64,000 bases of DNA from Rotaria socialis (GCA_905331475.1 CAJNYU010004144.1:103215-167214); one strand, 5' to 3'. Counted from the first letter of the stretch, positions 23,359 to 36,841 are shown. Notes: a model not told the origin generated them from the letters alone. Translations and numbers: made by a program.

Positions 23359-24285
23359 TTGATCAAAGATATGGATGATGAATATCAATTCTATCATCAA
23401 TCTGGTTCATTTGCTCGTTTTCTTGCTTCATGGTTATCATCTAATAGTTTATTATCAAAACGAATTTCTCAATTAGCAAAAGGTATAGTTCAAGCAGGAT
23501 TTTGGCGATTGAAAGAAGTTGATATAGTGAACGCATGGCTTACTGATCTTCGCTCAATTGGTTATATATTTCCATTGATTGTTACATCGCCTTCATCATC
23601 TCGAACGTCTATAAAAGAAAAACGAATAGCTGTATGTGTAACAGGTATTGTTGAATGTATTCAAGAGGGTTGGGTTCCAACGTATAATATGATTCTTAAT
23701 TCTCTACAAGGTGATATTGATACATTTGTTTTTCTTTCATCATCTCACAAACTAGAAACGATTCGATTCAGTGTTCATTCGAAAAATATACGTTCCTATT
23801 TAAATTCTACAGCTACCATAATTTATGACGATCGAATTATTGATCCACAAATACCATCGAATTGTACTATATTCTACTAGCCAGATATGCCGTACTATCA
23901 ACAAGTACGGGGATTTGCCGAATGTTTTGCTTTGGTGAAGGAGTATGCAAAGAAAATGAATATTCGATATGAATTTTTAATACGAGCTCGACCTGATTCA
24001 GGTCGTGCTGCAGTTAATCAAAAGCTAGAACCTCTAAACAACTTAACTATAGTTATTCCAGATCAACATCATTTTGGTGATTATAATGACCGGTTTGCTA
24101 TTGGTTCCACATCTATGATGGAAAAATATACGAGTCGATGGCATAACGTTAGTGCTTGTTATATAAAAAATATACATGCTGAACCATTTCTAAAGCTCTT
24201 TTTAGACCAGTTTGATACTAATGTTACCTCAATGAAAAGATTAACTTATGAACAATTACCACATGGTTGTGGTCAGTGCCATTAG
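23359..24285 (+). pseudogene. Intronless ORF broken by one in-frame TAG
   Basis: Two ORFs (23359-23880 and 23887-24285) share one frame and are separated only by TAG at 23878-23880. Protein sense runs smoothly across the stop: DDRIIDPQIPSNCTIFY, stop, PDMPYYQQVRGFAECFALV. Together they would be about 308 codons. The segments KRIAVCVTGIVECIQEGW, RARPDSG and GDYNDRFAIGS look like a glycosyltransferase-like uncharacterised family seen in plants and fungi (I think DUF7796-type), but that is from memory and weak. The rest of the ORF is undamaged, so inactivation is recent, or the codon is read through. An intron removing the stop is unlikely because the flanking codons look conserved. It lies just downstream of a palindromic repeat. 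Confidence 0.6.
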
Positions 24286-25644
24286 AGTGAAGAAAAGATA
24301 ACATTTTTATTCAGTCGAATTTCTTAATTGTATGTTCTCTTTTTTTGTGTAGAAAATTTGGAATACTATTAACATTTCTGATCATTCTATGGATATTATT
24401 TTTCTGAACAATGTTGTTATTATAATTTTAGTAGAAAGTCAGTGTTGTGTATTTGTCTCATTGATTACACATGATACTTATATTTTAATAGATCGTTTGT
24501 AAATTTATTGTATCAATATATTTTAGACACCCTTCTTCTTTTGATATCACAGTCTAGAGTGAAAATAATGTACAATTTGATTACTGTAATCGTATAGTAT
24601 TTTTTTCTGATGGATGCCGTGACCTTTTTAGCAAAACTGGTTGATGAGTTTATATCTAGATATGTGCATTATGATAGATTTTTAGTTAGTATAACTGTTC
24701 GTGATCTGTTGGGAATTTTTAATTTACTTTCATCATTAAATAAGAACATCGCATTTATGGATTTCTATGCGCGATTTAAATTCCAGACTTTTGCCATCGA
24801 TGTATCTTACGATGGAAACAAATAAGCTGTTATCGCTAGTTTGTGTCTGTATGTATAGTTTAGAGCTGCAATCCGGATAGATTTGTTCTTGAAGGAAGCT
24901 ATGATATTCATTTGAAGACTAACGCAAAAATTTGAGTATTTTTACAGTAATTATCCAAAGGTTTGAAATAAATCGTTTTTAGACATTCATAGTTCATTTT
25001 GATAGATATTATCCACAAAAATCTTAGCTAGAAGAAAAGGAGATCAATGATTTGGACGACATACCTCCTCACTCTTATTCTGTACTTTATAACTTCGATT
25101 CAATTTTTGATCTACAGTCTCAATTATTTCTCACCAAATTTGTACTTTATTAGTTGTTGATACATATAACGAATTTCATTGATTTTGAGGAATTTTCATA
25201 TGCTTCAGATAAATCGATGATAACAGTTAGAACAGTTGTTTCGTTTTCGTTTTTCATTTAGTTTCAATAAGATTTATCATTCTTCATCTGTCATAATCAA
25301 AACAAAAGATATTTCTTTGCTACTGTTCTTTCTCAAAATAGCGTGATATTATTTCAATTCGCTTATAAATTTATATATAATTACATGCAATATACTGCCT
25401 ATCAAGTATTTGGTTTCTGTCATTTCTAACATGCATATATATCTACCTGTGAGTATGCCTTTATTTCGTTCTTTAATGTTATTAGATACTACTTCTTTCA
25501 TTGCTTTTTCTATGCAAATAATAAGCATTCATGTGGAACGATAACTCATCTTAATACACAATCGATCACATGTTTTTCTCCCTCAACATACCATTGGTAA
25601 ATTGTGACAGAAAATTTATAAGAACGAAATCGTACTTTTAAAAA
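24286..25644. other. Intergenic
   Basis: AT-rich without clear genes. A 71-codon ORF at 24610-24825 (+) has no recognisable feature and is not called. Confidence 0.5.
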
Positions 25645-26510
25645 ATGCTTCTTCCAATAACGACAATTCTATTTCTAATACTCAAACCCTGTTCAATCCA
25701 TTCAACAGATTTATTTGATAGTAACGAAGATTTCGGTGTTTTGTTTTTGTTAAATATATATCATTGATATTTTTTCTAGTTCAACTCACTCAAACTATTT
25801 TATGTTCTCACTTTCCTTTGGTTTCTACTATTAACGATTCAAGTTTACAATGTGCTCGTTTACGTATGAATGAGAATGTTCAATTATCGGATTTCAATAT
25901 TTTTAGTTCTTCGCCAATTATCCTGTTCATTACAGTCAATCAATCGTCACCGAATTCATCACCACTTAATCTTATTATAAATTTTACCGAATCATTAGAC
26001 TTTTCATTGCAAGTCAATGAGATTCATTTAGGTCTCTTGGTTATTCAATCTAATTTTATCATAAATAATCAATCTGAATTAGTCTATTCGCCCCACGATA
26101 TTCCTATATTAAATTGGAAAAATTCAAATTCGAATGAATATGATCTTGTTGGTATTGTGCACCTTGACAATAATGAAAATGAAAACAACTTAAATATGTG
26201 TCAATGGACGTTTGATCGATGGAATCAAATATTTAATGGTAACTCTTCAAATAAATCATCGTTTGTGCATATTCTTACAACAGAAAATACTAATCTAATG
26301 TTCACATTAATGAATCCAACAAATCTTCTCCCACCGGCTCCTTATTTAAGCATACTTCATTGTTTTCCATATCGATTAGAAACAACTGAATTAATTCTTG
26401 TCCTTTGTTCTATGTTTATTTTCGTCGTTTTTCTTAGTATGTCTATTTTTCTACATTGTCGTAAAGAAGAATATCAATTTTTTTCGAAGCTTGCGATGAA
26501 AAAAAATTAG
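25645..26510 (+). CDS. Unrecognised small type I membrane protein
   Basis: Two exons, 25645-25735 and 25780-26510, with a 44-base intron, 273 aa. Exon 1 encodes a signal peptide (MLLPITTILFLILKPCSIHS). The extracellular part is Ser/Asn-rich with several N-x-S/T sites (NQSS, NFTES, NGNSSNKSS) and few Cys. A C-terminal helix (LILVLCSMFIFVVFLSMSIFL) is followed by a short basic tail ending MKKN. The layout is that of a single-pass surface glycoprotein. No domain was recognised. Confidence 0.7.
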
Positions 26511-29385
26511 TACAGAGACAACTATAATAAAAATATTTCAAGTCGACAAATATATTTATATTATTGTTTGAAAATTATAACTGCATTCTTCTGAATTAAG
26601 TTCAGCTTATAATTTTTAACGTACATCTACTCTCGAAATTCATCAGTTATACAGTTCTCAAGACTAAAATCATCGAAACTGTTGAAGCGCTTGTGACAAT
26701 AAGATTGTTTGTCTTCTTCCAAAATAGTTTAGTTCTTTGTGTTGTAATTATACGCTAGAAAGTTTTTACTGACGCAGGTCTGATGAAGTTTAATCTAAAT
26801 TGTTCACAATATTGGGCTAAATCGAAAATAGTTTTGATGTTTGAGTAAAATTTTGAGAAGTCAAAACAAAGCTAATATTCTTACAATAAAATCAAAATCT
26901 TTTTCTAAGAATGCAATCGCTTTTTTTCTCTTTCGCAAATGAATTTTTCGTAAACAAGTATGAAAATAACATTTCACAAGAATAGAGCTTTTGTCTCATT
27001 ATTGTTATCAAACGATCTTTTTTACGTCCTTCGGATTTCATGCTGACTACACCTTAAGTGCAGATAGTTATATGACGTAATTGCATATGTATTCTCTCAC
27101 TTCGGTTCTGATCACTATTATTATTGATCTTCACTCATATGAATGGTAAGATAAAGATAAGGATCAATGTTGTACAAATATTCCTATCTCTTAGACACTG
27201 AACAGCTGGTAATAAATGATTTATTAGAAACTCTAGTAACGCCGTAGGGGTTTTAATAGAAGTTCTTTTTATTAATTTATATGTTTAATGAAGTTTACAA
27301 ATATCAGGAATCAGTTTTCTTATATAAAACTACAAAATCAAGGTATTATTCAATCATTACATGCCTTTAGACTTATAGAACAACGTGAACATGCTCTGAT
27401 GGTTAATGAAATCAATTGCTCTGTGCAATCGAGAAAAAATTAGGCCAAAGAGAAGATCCTAAAGTGATGCATTCAATAATTGATTTAACTATGAATCCAA
27501 ACAATAATTTTGGCTTTCAAATGAAATTATGTTTTACAGAATGTTTTCTCACTCCTTACTACAGTAAATGCCGACATTATTTTTTGTTATTCATCAGTTT
27601 TTGTTGAAAGTGTTAACTTTGAAAAATTTCTATGCAAGACAAAAATTATACCAAAGATCGCTACTCTTCGGTGATCTTCAAAAACATTTTCATCTATAAT
27701 CATATATTAATTTTCAATTAACATGATATTTATGAATTTCATAATGATGATCATGCTGCAATTAGTATATGATTTTTCAGGATTTTTTTGTGTACTCAAA
27801 AAGTGAGTACACTCTAGATTCGGTCAGTGTGTCCGACCGTCCGTTAACACGATAACTTTTGAAGGACTCATCCAATTGTCATGAAATTTTGTACACAGAA
27901 TGATCTCATCAATGTCTCAGTCAAGCTCGAAGATGAGAGGAACCCGTAAGAAATGACTGAGTTATCGAAAAAATTGTCATTATTGACCAGATCATTCCTG
28001 AGAGTGGGGAGGGGGTGGGTACAGTGATTTAAAAAAAAACTTTTTTTCAGAATTATTCACAACATGTATATAAGTCGACTCAGTTTTTAACGCTGATTCC
28101 GAATCTGATATTAGTTTTGAACCAAATCGTAGCTTTCTAACAAAACCTCGCCTGAAAAATGTCTAAAAATGCACAAACGCTGCATCCAGAAACCAATTTT
28201 ACCTAGATATGTCTCAGATGACCAGCAGTTTTGAGGTATTCCAAATGCCTGATTTTGTAGCTAAGAAAAAATATTATCGAAATGTAAAAAACCCGAACTC
28301 TATAGCTATTAATATTGGCGATTTATTAGGAAAATACTGATGCCTGTATCTATCATATATCTCTTATAGATTCATGAGGTTGTTTATGATCGTAATCCCG
28401 CTAGATACAAACGCAAATCCATTCAAAAATAACTCTTCTTACCCAGTTTTCCAAACTAAACACGAATCTGAACTCAATTTCTGTGATTTCCAACGATATT
28501 ATATCACTCTGAGACTAGAGTCAGTGGTCATCGGATAGGGTCGCATACAGCGTAGTCCATGCTAACTTAGCACGTCTGTATTTTCTCCTTACAATTTAGT
28601 GACAAGGGATGTATCTTGATGAGATCTATGTCTTATAGAATAAATGCGAAAACCTCGGATTTAAATCCGATGTTTCCACATTTATTTTTTCAAGAATCTC
28701 TTAATGAAGGCAAGCAAAAAAGTCAAGTATTACTTCATTCTCTTTCAGTCAAATGTAAAACAATGTTTTTAGTTAGAAAAAAAACGAGAATAGTCACGTT
28801 CAGTATCTTAAATTGACGTATGTTATTCTCTATGAATGTTATTGTTTGAGTCTTCTGTCCAGTTTTTTTTTCTGTATTCAACTACTCATCACTATGAATT
28901 TCGAAATAGGATTTTTTAATATAATTTAAAACTCTCATCTGGTTTACATAATATTCGATCATTCAAACCTTTATAGTAAAAGTTTTTTGAAGCGACTCTT
29001 ATAACAAAACTAGATACATACAATTTACTTGAGCTCATAGAAGCACAATGCATGTAATAATACTCTGACATTACGTTCATTTTGAAATTCACAGTAGACT
29101 TGAATGTTCGACGAATGATTTTTAATTGTTTTATTTGCTCTCGATATGCACGATTAAAACTAGAACTGTCATTGTACTCTATAGGATATGTTTATAAATC
29201 TTCAATGGACAATTATAAATTCTCTTGTTTGATTGAAGCATATGATTAATCTGTGATGTTTAAAATTTGTTTTATTCTTTTCTTAAAATTCTCTTCATCA
29301 GTGGATGTTAAACACTCAAAAAATGAACTAATACAATACAATACACCATAACAACAGAGAAAGAAAGAAAAAATTATTTAGTTCT
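26511..29385. other. Gene-poor region with a possible dispersed repeat
   Basis: No supported gene. Short coding-like pieces near 27300-27600 change frame and may be a relic. A hairpin at 27790-27812 heads a comparatively GC-rich stretch to about 28560 that reads like a dispersed repeat. The ORF at 28616-28816 (+) has no features. Confidence 0.45.
27790..27812. repeat. 8-bp inverted repeat at the edge of a possible repeat element
   Basis: GTGTACTC at 27790-27797 pairs with GAGTACAC at 27805-27812 across a 7-base loop. The downstream sequence (CCGTCCGTTAACACGATAAC) has the feel of a dispersed repeat, but the right end is not visible. Confidence 0.35.
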
Positions 29386-31958
29386 TTAATCAACTTCCTC
29401 CATGCGTGAAGCTTCAGCCGAAACAGCAGCTGTGTTGTCTCCACCGGTTTCAAGTGGTGGCATATCTGAAGTTGAATCTCCAGCAGCTGTTTGACTTTCA
29501 GTAGCATCTTCTTCATCGATGCCTAAACCAAGTTTAATCATACGGAATATACGATCGGCATGTTGTTGTGGTAATTCAAGAGTAAAACCACTAGCCAAAA
29601 GTGATGTTTCGTATAATAATGTGACTAAATCTTTAACTGATTTATCATTTTTATCTTGATCAACTTTTAATTTAAGCGTCTTGATGATTGAATGATCAGG
29701 ATTGATTTCAAGATGTTTTTTAGCAGCCATATAACCCATGGTTGATGTATCACGTAAAGCTTGAGCTTTCATGATACGTTCCATAGATGCTGACCAACCA
29801 TATTGTGATGTAACTAGAGATACGAAAACAAATTAGATGTATAAAAAAACGAATTCTCACATTTTAAAACTTACCAACACAACATGGTGATGAAACAAGT
29901 CGATTGCTAACAACAACTTTTTCGATTTTCTTGTCCAAAATATCTTTCATTACTTTACATAGTGTTTCATATTTCTCTTTGTCTTGTTCACGTCTAGAAA
30001 GAAAAACTTATTATTTGATACGATAGAAATTTTAAGTTAACATACTTTTTCTTTTCTTCTTCATCTTCTGGTAATTCTAAACCTTCTTTGGTGACAGAAA
30101 CAAGTTTCTTGCCATCGAATTCTTTCAATTGTTGTACACAGTATTCATCAATTGGTTCAGTCATATAAATGACTTCAATGCCACGCTTACGTACACGTTC
30201 AACAAAGGCAGATTGATCAACAATTTGTCGAGATTCACCAGTGATATAATAAATATCTTTTTGAGTTTCTTTCATTCGTGAAACATAATCTTTCAATGAT
30301 GTTACTTCATCACCAGATGTTGATGTGTGATAACGCAAGAAACCGGCAAGTTTAGCACGATTTGTTGAATCTTCATGAATACCTATAGAATGGAGAGAGA
30401 AAAAAAATATACTTAGCATAATGTTCTATCCACTATATACTACATACCAAGTTTAAGATTACGTGAAAATTGTTCATAAAACTTCTTGAATGATTCTTTA
30501 TCTTCGGCAATTTCTTCCATTAATTCAACACATTTCTTGACTAAATTCTTACGAATAACTTTTAGAATCTTATTTTGTTGTAACATTTCACGTGAAATAT
30601 TTAATGGTAAATCTTCTGAGTCAACAACACCTTTAATGAAGTTCAAATATTCTGGCATTATTTCTTCGCAATTTTCCATAATAAATACACGACGAACATA
30701 TAATTTAATTGAATTTTTGGTTTTACGATTTTCAAATAAGTCAAATGGTGCACGTTTAGGAATAAACAATAAAGCACGAAATTCAAGTTGACCTTCAACA
30801 CTGAAATGTTTAACAGCTAAATGATCTTCCCAATCGTTGGTTAATTGTTTATAAAATTCAGCATATTCTTCAGTTGAAATATCTTCCGGATTTCGTGTCC
30901 AAATTGGTTTTTGTTTGTTAAGTTCTTCTTCATCGGTGTATTTTTCTTTTATTTTCTTCTTCCTATAAAAAATGAAAAAATTATCCTAATGACTAAAAGA
31001 ATCTTGAGAAAAATAATTATTTACTTTTTCTTATCTGTATCTTTCTTTTTGTCGTCATCTTCATCTTCATCGAGTTCTTCAACTTTCTAGAAAAATAAAA
31101 CTATGAATGAAATGACAAAATGGCATCGACTTTAGGAAACGTACAGTTTCATCTTTTTTGGTTTCTTCTTCATCTTTCTTTTCTTCTTTCTTTTCATCTT
31201 CAGCTTCATCATCGGATATTTCCTTTTCACGTTCTTTTTGTACAAGTAATTTGATTGGATAACCAATAAATTGTGAATGTTTCTTAATAACTTCCTTGAC
31301 ACGTTTCTCTTCAAGATATTCAGTTTGATCTTCTTTAAGATACATCACAATCTTTGTACCACGGCCAATGGGTTCACCAGTTGTATCACGTTTAATTGTA
31401 AATGAACCACCAGCACTTGATTCCCAAATGTATTGTTCATCATCGTTGTGTTTTGATGTAACTACTACTCGATCAGCTACTAAATATGATGAATAAAAAC
31501 CAACACCAAATTGACCAATCATGCTAATATCAGCACCAGCTTGAAGAGCTTCCATGAAAGCTCGAGTGCCTGATCGTGCAATTGTACCTAAGTTATTAAC
31601 AAGATCGGCCTAGAATAAATATGAAAAGATAAAATACATATATTTCCATGCATTGTTTTAATTGATAACTTACTTTTGTCATACCGATACCAGTATCAAT
31701 GATGGTTAATGTATTGCTGGCTTTATCTGGAATTAATTTGATGTACAAATCTTTTCCTGTGTCAAGTTTTGTTGTATCTGTGAGTGATTCATAACGAATT
31801 TTATCCAAAGCATCAGATGCATTTGAAATAATTTCACGTAAGAAAATTTCTTTGTTTGAATAAAATGTATTAATAATCAATGACATCAATTGTGCGATTT
31901 CCGCTTGAAAAGCGAATGTTTCGCCTTCAGTATTATCTTGTTCCATGTTGTCCGACAT
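29386..31958 (-). CDS. HSP90: Cytosolic heat shock protein HSP90
   Basis: ATP-dependent chaperone of the cytosol. Seven exons on minus: 31958-31674, 31609-31145, 31086-31025, 30962-30448, 30382-30046, 29993-29875, 29813-29386; 736 aa, normal for cytosolic HSP90. N-terminal ATPase: [31 protein letters not shown] with the Mg/ATP Asn, and [24 protein letters not shown] forms the lid. A charged linker rich in E/K/D (about 220-275) is followed by the middle domain (the FDLFENRK loop, NISREMLQ with the catalytic Arg) and the dimerisation domain. The C-terminus is MEEVD, the TPR co-chaperone binding motif, which marks the cytosolic rather than ER or mitochondrial form. The promoter next to it carries TATA and heat-shock elements, so heat induction is likely. 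Confidence 0.98.
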
Positions 31959-32060
31959 TTTCGATTTGGAAGATATCGACGTTTAAAAGAAGTGAACGCG
32001 TAAAAGTTGCTACGAGTGTTGACGAGAGAGAAATGCAAGTTCAGCGCCGTACGTACTACG

Positions 32061-32069
32061 ATTTATATA
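32061..32069 (-). promoter_or_regulatory. TATA box of HSP90
   Basis: TATATAAAT on minus, about 100 bases upstream of the ATG. It implies a transcription start near 32035-32040 and a leader of about 80 bases. Confidence 0.65.
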
Positions 32070-32080
32070 CGCCAGCTATT

Positions 32081-32115
32081 AGAATAGACTAGAAGAATCG
32101 AGAAGGAACGAGAAG
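32081..32115 (-). promoter_or_regulatory. Step-type heat-shock element upstream of HSP90
   Basis: On plus, AGAAT, AGAAG, AGAAG and AGAAG start at 32081, 32091, 32101 and 32111. On the gene strand these are four nTTCn units in the same orientation, each separated by 5 bases. This is the step-type arrangement that HSF1 can bind, instead of the usual alternating nGAAnnTTCn. It sits 12 bases upstream of the TATA box, a typical place for an HSE. Confidence 0.6.
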
Positions 32116-35100
32116 GCAAAGAAAGACAAAAAAAGAGAGAGGGTTTCTTCCTTTTTCTTTCTTTCTTTCTCTTAACTACCATGCTCTTTATTGACTACGG
32201 TCACTATATCACTAGGGAGAAAATGTATGATTCAACACTATTTTATCAGTTAAATAAAAAGTAAATTAAAATTCCCTGGATATCTATATGTAGAAGTCAA
32301 AATTGCGCAGTTTATTTTTGTTTTTTGAAAACGAAATGGTATTAAAGCAATAAAAAGATATTAATTAACATTTGTGATGGTACGTTTAGAAATTGATAAC
32401 CTTGACATTGAAAATATTTTTTCCCACTTTATTCCAAGGACAAAGGGTGTGTTTGATGACGAGATCATGAATTATGATTTTTCCTTCGATGATAATAGTG
32501 AAAAAGAGACGAAACGTTCTCGTTTGGTAAACAAAATTAATTAATAGTTGACTTGTTTGTTTACTAATTTCATTAGTGATCATAAAAAGTAGTTTTAACC
32601 TTTAAAAAAAACATAGAAATGAAATTACAAGTATTTCTATTTAAACTAAATTATCATTAGTTGACTGCATATTTATTTTTTTGATGAATAATTCTAATAT
32701 TTTACTAGTTCGCATGACGATTTGTAGAAATAGTATGAATTTTAAAAATACAAGAATGATTGCTGAGTCGTACGATCGATTTCTTATTCATTAGCTGAAC
32801 TTCATTCGTTTACAATCATGAATAGACGCTTATTATTCAGATTTGATAGATCAGTTTTGAATAAAAATCATGTTTTAGTCGATCAGACATATTCTGACAA
32901 TTTAATAGTGATAATAAAAGAAAAAAAATCGATGAAAGCATCACGAAAATTTTGAAATAAAGATTATCGGAGTTCAGCGAATTGTTTTCAAAGTCTATTA
33001 CAGCGACTATGTCTTTCGAAGTAGAGCTTTTTGTTGCAGAATCAAATTTTGATTCTTTAACTAATGGAACAACTTCAGTTGCAATCAATTAAATGACCAC
33101 ATGTAAAAGTCTACACGATTGCGGTCATGATTGGTAACGCTTCTCAAAGGTCAATCAACTTATTTCTAAAGATAGACATCGAATACTTCTTCATTGTATT
33201 AGCTTTAAATTAAGAGAGGACAGATCAAATGTAATGCTGCCTTTGTTTTAATAATTTAGAAGTTGAAAAAAGTATTACCACTTTTGATGCTTATATTGAG
33301 AAAGATGAAAACTCTAAAAGGACTGTACTATTTATTGTTCTCACCAACGCAGGCTACATTCAATTTCAAGGAGAACAAATTAATTTAGTCGTTGTCGAGA
33401 TAAAAATTTTAAATTATTTTATTTTTGCTCTGCATAATTCATAGTTTCGTTTTTGAAGATAAAATGAAATTCATAAAAGGTTTATTTGAAATAGTACTAT
33501 TTTATATTGAATAGAATTGTGATAAATCGGCTGATTTATTTTTTCATCTGAAATATATGAAAAATCATACAGATCTTGGTCGCACGCAAAACAGCTTAAA
33601 GAAAATCCGAGTTCTTTTGTTTTTGAAACTTTTTCGCTTTACTTTAACCCTCAATTGTATGTATTCACAGTTATCAAAATGGTACAACCAAAATATAGGA
33701 AACATTCATGTAGTCAAGTCTATAACAATATTCCTAGAGATATATTTTATTCGACTATATTCACTTAATACAATATAAGATTTCAGATTTATTGTCGTAG
33801 GAAAAATATTTCATAGTGTCTCTTTTTTTTTGAACAAAAATCTTTGAAAAAATCTATCTCATTTGTAGCGATAATGTGTTTTGTTACGATTCTTCTCGAT
33901 ACAGACGAAATTCAAAAAGATTTCCAGCGTAACAACGTTTGTAAAAGTCGTTGTTCTTGTGTATAATTAAACAAAACAAGAATCGATCTTTCAGTAAGCT
34001 CTTTAGTTTGTCTATCTTTCTTATTAGATGTCATAATTTAGAGAGTTTTCACAATCTTGAATGCTTGCAGATAAATGGATATGAAGCGAAGGAATGAATT
34101 TGAGATATTGAATAGAGTTGAATTCATTTTTATTCATTTTTAGAGGGGAACAGAGAATAACAAAAGGCTCTCGATGATGTACCATCGCAACGAAAGAAAG
34201 AAAAATGCAATATTGCATTTATTCACTATTCATTTAATTTTAGAGAATCCTTCAAATTTTTAGCTATTGTAAAGACTCCAAGGGAAGAGAAAAAATCATG
34301 GTCACAATAATAAAATTTCATTTGCCTATAGTTTTGTTTGTTAGAGTTGAATTTTCAAAAGAAACCAAAAAGAATAGCACATTAAGATTCTTCGGCAATA
34401 GCAATGCTTACTTTTCTCAGTTTGAAAAAAAAAACAACGATTGTATCTAAAATATCTTTGATGATTTTAGTTGCTAAGATGGCAATCAGATAATTAGTTC
34501 TAATGATTCACACTTATTCAAGGAAGAAAAGTTTTCTTCTTCATAGTTGAATGCAACTGAAAAACATAGAAACTCAAATTTGAATAAATATATTGTAAGA
34601 ATATCAAATGTCTTGACAATTGCATAAACAATAAGAATTAGAATATGAAAGAACAAAATTTGACTTGTTTGACACATGTTTTTAAATTAGTACAAGATAC
34701 GTTAAAAAATCAAGCATTGAAGTTCAGAGTGAAGAACTCTATCACATTGAGAGAAAAAACCATTACAACAGCATCGACTATCTAATGGTCATATTCACAG
34801 ATACTTCTAATACTCAAAGAGCCTATATTACGCAAATTCTAATTATTGTGATTTATAATTCGTACGATCGTCGAGTTGAAGTTAAAAGAATTTTCATCAT
34901 TTGAGCTAGACACCAAGATATGTAGCTATTGACATTATTAGCATTTTCTTATGGTGAATTCTTTTCTTCTATTGCTTTTTCTTTCACATACTCGTACTTC
35001 CGATCACAACCATACTAATACCGAGAAATTACATCAAAAGAATCCAAGAAAAGTAAACAATTTACCAAACAAACTATTCAATCCAAGGACATTCGCACTG

Positions 35101-36841
35101 TTGTCTCAATGGAAAACAAAATAAAAACTGCAATCAACGACATTGTTGAATTGCTTCTCTTTTTATTGGAGCGGTGAAAACCTTATTTCAATTGAAACTA
35201 GATGGAGATCTGTTTTTAAGCCTCAAAGGCAAAGCAACTTATAAAAATACATCAGATGTCGAATGTATAAATAGAAAAAGCGTTGACAATATCAACATTT
35301 TGTAATTCATCATAGCCGATCTTCCATAAAACACAATGCGGCAGTATCAGAAACCCATAGCATACCAAAATTGGATGCGATTGATAATTTTTGGGACTAC
35401 AAGCAATAACAGAAGAAATGGAGTGAAAGTCGAAACGACATAAAAGGTGTTGATACATTCGGTAAGTCAATTATCTGCAAAGCAATACAACTCACTGTCA
35501 AGCAATGCAGTCAAGACAGCAGCATATCTGTAAGCATCATTAGTATGAACGAAGGTCATTCTTGCGAGCATTCCAATCAACTGGAATCGACCTTAATGTA
35601 TTTCCAGATATTTCATGAGATCCTCCTTGAAATGGAACACAATGAACGACCCAGCAAAGACATACATTACCAGCAAGAATATCAGAACAAAGTCATAGAA
35701 TGGGAAATGATCGATGAGTTTGCATTTACTTATCAAGCATAAAATATCAGCAGAGATCATAGGTTCATAATTGCCATTTCCGAATACTAGGTTATCGCTA
35801 TCGCGAAGACGGTGAAGTGATTGTGAAAATGTGTCCTCTTTACAATTCTATTTTTTTTACACCTGAAATATAGGAAAAAATATTATTATTAGGAGAAAAA
35901 TATATCCTGTGATTATTTCTGATCTGAATGTATTTGATAGATAGGGTTTGTTTAAGATCAGTATTGTCAAAGCTCACAATGTACCGAGAACGAATTTCTA
36001 CGAGAGAAACTTCAAGCATCTTGTATATAGATCATATTAATACATTTAAAGCGTACTGTAATGAAAATTCGATAGGAATTAAAAATAAAAAGTCGCTAAA
36101 TCAGATTGGATACACTTAATTTTGTAAAAATAGATACGTTTTACAGTCAAACGAAAATCTCTTCGGTTTTTTGTTTCCTTGGTTTCAATTAAAATTTAAT
36201 GCTGAAATCTTTGTAAATTTCCCTGATTGAAACTGCTTGTGGTATGGTTGAAACCCTCAAGAAACCATGGTGAACTTCACTGACAGTGTGGAATATCTAC
36301 CGGCTGATGGATACCTGCTATCTAAACAGCTATTTATTATCGATATTCAAACGGCGAGGTGAAGAAGCGAGTGACATGGACTAGTGATTACTAAAACTTT
36401 CTTATTCAAAAATGAAAAATAGTACAAACAAAATATTGTATAAAAATCAGTCTAAGGGAGATTTATGTTCCCTCTGTTATTCTATTTATTTAAAAAAAAT
36501 GTTTTGTATCAAAATTTTCTGCGAGACTAATTTGATTAAGAAAGACTTTGTCAAATCAATTGTACCCAAAATCAAGCAATGTTCGATAGTTTTAAAGAAG
36601 CATCTGGATGTATAAAGAGTCAGTTTCAAATATGCGAAAAAGAAATTTTCAAAAACAAATCCTCATCAACTTACTATTAACTACTGTAAGTTTATTTATA
36701 TTATTTTAATAGAAATTAAGAATTATTTATCATAACTAGTTTGTCGAACACAAATCGATGATGTAAGTTATAGGAATTCATTGTTTTTATTTCTTTACAT
36801 TTTCATTTTTGTTTTCTTCTAATGCCCTATTTCCTGTTTAG
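32116..36841. other. Long gene-poor region
   Basis: Contains the decayed ORF at 35239-35837, listed separately. A coding-like stretch at about 33240-33440 (+) (KRTVLFIVLTNAGYIQF) follows an acceptor-like TTTAG but has no partner exon I could find. The ORF at 32837-33088 (-) is featureless. A purine/pyrimidine-rich stretch lies at 32100-32175. Confidence 0.4.
35239..35837 (-). pseudogene. Decayed ORF for a hydrophobic protein
   Basis: One minus-strand frame keeps coherent protein sense for about 200 codons but is cut by three stops (TAA, TGA, TGA). Visible pieces: NYEPMISADILCLISKC, FPFYDFVLIFLLVMYVFAG, MLARMTFVHTNDAYRYAAVL and FLLLLLVVPKIINRIQFWY. At least two stretches could be membrane helices. 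No intron with good splice sites removes the stops. A decayed multi-pass membrane protein is the simplest reading; the family is not recognised. Coordinates are approximate. Confidence 0.35.

Noticed and set aside
24610-24825. 71-codon ORF
   Set aside because: No domain, signal, splice partner or neighbour context; within chance for AT-rich DNA.
30486-30791. Plus-strand ORF opposite HSP90
   Set aside because: Shadow of HSP90 exon 4.
32837-33088. 83-codon minus ORF with one hydrophobic stretch
   Set aside because: No convincing splice partners and the hydrophobic part is short; not called.
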